Source of the DNA: an uncultured Eubacteriales bacterium
GTDB taxonomy: Bacteria > Bacillota > Clostridia > Peptostreptococcales > Anaerovoracaceae
NCBI GenBank assembly: GCA_902803725.1
Contig: CADCRD010000132.1
Location: 1-5,644, forward strand
Reading direction: 5' to 3'
DNA: 5,644 bases
Positions 4,414 to 5,644 of this stretch are shown piece by piece. How positions within the stretch are numbered: the stretch's first letter is position 1; the number at the start of each line of letters is the position of its first letter. The position numbers were made by a program, and so were the translations under genes. Below the pieces are notes generated by a model. It saw only the letters and a program-made list of their open reading frames with translations. It was not told the origin of the DNA and ran no database searches.

Positions 4414-5247
4414 ATGGGTATCAAAAAATACAATCCAACGACTCCGGGCCTTCGCGGAATGACGGTTTCAACATTTGAGGAGATCACAACGGATAAACCG
4501 GAAAAATCTCTCACCGTGACCCTGAAGAAGCATGCCGGAAGAAACGTCAGAGGCAAGATCACCGTCAGACACAGAGGCGGCGGCACAAGACCCAAGTACA
4601 GAATCATCGACTTCAAGAGAACAAAGGATGGTATTCCGGCAAAAGTTGCTACTATTGAATATGATCCGAACAGAACAGCCAACATCGCTCTGGTCGTTTA
4701 TGCAGACGGCCACAAGGCTTATATAATAGCTCCGAAAGATCTGAAGGTTGGCGATATCATCGAATCCGGAGCTGATGCAGATATCAAAGTAGGAAATGCT
4801 CTGCCGCTGGCAAACATTCCTCTGGGTACAATAATCCACAACGTTGAGCTCAAACCGGGCAAAGGCGCTCAGATGGTAAGATCAGCCGGAAACGGTGCGC
4901 AGCTCATGGCTAAGGAAGGCGAATTCGCGCAGGTAAGACTGCCATCCGGAGAAGTCAGAAAGGTAAGAATGGACTGCAGAGCCACGATCGGCGAAGTAGG
5001 AAACGGAGACCATCAGAACATCAGCATCGGTAAAGCCGGAAGAAAACGCCACATGGGCATCAGACCTACAGTAAGAGGTTCCGTAATGAACCCGAATGAT
5101 CACCCGCATGGCGGCGGCGAAGGAAAAGCCGGAATCGGCCGTGTAGGCCCTGTAACTCCCTGGGGTAAGCCTGCTCTTGGTCTTAAGACAAGAAAGCGCG
5201 GCAAAGACTCCAACAGATATATTGTTAAGAGAAGAAACGAAAAATAA
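4414..5247 (+). CDS. rplB: Large ribosomal subunit protein L2 (uL2)
   Basis: This 277-residue protein is among the most conserved 50S components and is needed for subunit joining and peptidyl transferase activity. The N-terminal signature KKYNPTTPGLRGMT (4-17) and HRGGGTRPKYRIIDFKR (53-69) are followed by the RNA-binding OB and SH3-like core. The C-terminal hallmark RGSVMNPNDHPHGGGEG (221-237) includes H230, which corresponds to the functionally important H229 of E. coli, then VTPWGKPALG (247-256). The segment GRKRHMGIRPTVRG (209-222) and GKAGIGRVGP differ slightly from the common SRWLGRRPTVRG and RAPIGRPSP forms. GGAGG at 4401-4405 is 8 nt before the ATG. The gap to rpsS is 21 nt. Confidence 0.98.
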   Translation: MGIKKYNPTTPGLRGMTVSTFEEITTDKPEKSLTVTLKKHAGRNVRGKITVRHRGGGTRPKYRIIDFKRTKDGIPAKVATIEYDPNRTANIALVVYADGHKAYIIAPKDLKVGDIIESGADADIKVGNALPLANIPLGTIIHNVELKPGKGAQMVRSAGNGAQLMAKEGEFAQVRLPSGEVRKVRMDCRATIGEVGNGDHQNISIGKAGRKRHMGIRPTVRGSVMNPNDHPHGGGEGKAGIGRVGPVTPWGKPALGLKTRKRGKDSNRYIVKRRNEK

Positions 5248-5268
5248 TCAGGAAGGAGCATTAAATAA

Positions 5269-5541
5269 ATGGGTAGATCAGTAAAGAAAGGCCCCTTCGT
5301 TGAACCAAAGCTGCTCAGAGCAATCGAAGAGATGAATGCAGCCAACGAAAAGAAGGTCGTCAAAACATGGTCAAGACCATCAACGATATTCCCGCAGATG
5401 GTAGGACATACGATCGCCGTACATGACGGCAGAAAACATGTTCCGGTATACATCACAGAAGACATGGTAGGTCACAGACTTGGAGAATTTGCTCCAACCA
5501 GAACATACAGAGGCCATGCAGCCGATAAAAAGACCAAGTAA
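5269..5541 (+). CDS. rpsS: Small ribosomal subunit protein S19 (uS19)
   Basis: This 90-residue protein of the 30S head binds 16S rRNA together with S13, near the A-site finger bridge. Signature segments are MGRSVKKGPFVEPKLL (1-16), KTWSRPSTIFPQMVGHTIAVHDGRKHVPVYIT (32-63), and the C-terminal MVGHRLGEFAPTRTYRGHAADKK (66-88). The length matches the family (about 90-93) and all expected motifs are present. AAGGAG (5253-5258) lies 10 nt before the ATG. The usual neighbours L2 and L22 flank it, as in most bacterial S10 operons. Confidence 0.97.
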   Translation: MGRSVKKGPFVEPKLLRAIEEMNAANEKKVVKTWSRPSTIFPQMVGHTIAVHDGRKHVPVYITEDMVGHRLGEFAPTRTYRGHAADKKTK

Positions 5542-5561
5542 GAAAGGAGAACATCATAACA

Positions 5562-5644
5562 ATGGAAGCAAAAGCAATTGCCAAATATGTCAGAATGTCT
5601 CCGATCAAACTCAAGCCGGTCACAGACCTGGTAAGAGGCAAGGA
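5562..5644 (+). CDS. rplV: Large ribosomal subunit protein L22 (uL22), 5' part only
   Basis: The first 27 codons of L22 are present before the window ends; the full protein is normally about 110 residues. L22 binds all domains of 23S rRNA, and its hairpin (not in the window) lines the exit tunnel with L4. The start MEAKAIAKYVRMSP is typical of the family. The next segment, IKLKPVTDLVRGK, replaces the more common RKARLVxDLIRGK form and loses the usual Arg-Lys pair after Ser-Pro. AAGGAG (5544-5549) lies 12 nt before the ATG, a slightly long spacing. Position directly after rpsS is canonical. Confidence 0.95.
   Translation, partial: MEAKAIAKYVRMSPIKLKPVTDLVRGK

Noticed and set aside
4332..4839. 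Antisense open frames opposite rplW and rplB
   Set aside because: They lie entirely opposite highly conserved ribosomal genes, lack ribosome binding sites, and show no recognisable protein features; they are by-products of codon bias.
1..5644. Mobile elements, CRISPR array, phage or defence system, tRNA or rRNA genes
   Set aside because: No transposase, integrase, regularly spaced repeats, terminal inverted repeats, tRNA cloverleaf or rRNA sequence was seen; the gene content is a housekeeping kinase and the canonical S10 operon.

Overview
This window reads as a chromosomal segment of a low-to-moderate-GC Gram-positive bacterium, most likely an anaerobic member of the Clostridia. The evidence is the strong AAGGAGG-type ribosome binding sites, intrinsic terminators with clean T-tracts, AGA as the dominant arginine codon in the ribosomal genes, a Firmicutes-style S10 protein (RAVHKYKDSREQFE), and a TGS-domain nucleoside kinase of the kind common in Clostridia. 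A finer placement cannot be supported from the sequence alone.

Layout. Bases 1-52 are the end of an unidentified upstream unit, closed by a strong intrinsic terminator (53-88). A compact extended -10 promoter (about 109-117) then drives a single gene, a 553-residue uridine-kinase-like protein with an N-terminal TGS and threonyl-tRNA-synthetase-like region (175-1836; a longer start at 148 is possible). A long non-coding stretch follows (1837-2369). It holds a weak candidate promoter with a palindrome, a terminator embedded in a set of mutually exclusive pairings (1944-2004), a run of A/T tracts resembling an UP element or bent DNA (1999-2049), the likely main promoter of the ribosomal operon (2052-2080), and a leader RNA of about 280 nt that can fold into a chain of hairpins.

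From 2370 to the window end lies the canonical start of the S10 ribosomal-protein operon: rpsJ (S10), rplC (L3), rplD (L4), rplW (L23), rplB (L2), rpsS (S19) and the first 27 codons of rplV (L22). All are on the + strand, with short gaps or a 1-nt overlap. The exception is a 138-nt gap between rpsJ and rplC that contains four consecutive perfect inverted repeats.

How it works together. The ribosomal genes make early-assembling 50S proteins (L3, L4, L23, L2, L22) and 30S head proteins (S10, S19), presumably as one polycistronic mRNA. In E. coli this operon is autoregulated by L4 acting on the leader. The long folded leader here, with an attenuator-like hairpin whose U-tract can be re-paired, suggests RNA-level control, but the ligand is not evident from the sequence. 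The nucleoside kinase appears to be an independent unit that happens to lie next to the operon. No mobile element, CRISPR array, tRNA, rRNA or exotic gene system was found; the interest of this window lies in the non-coding RNA structure around rpsJ.
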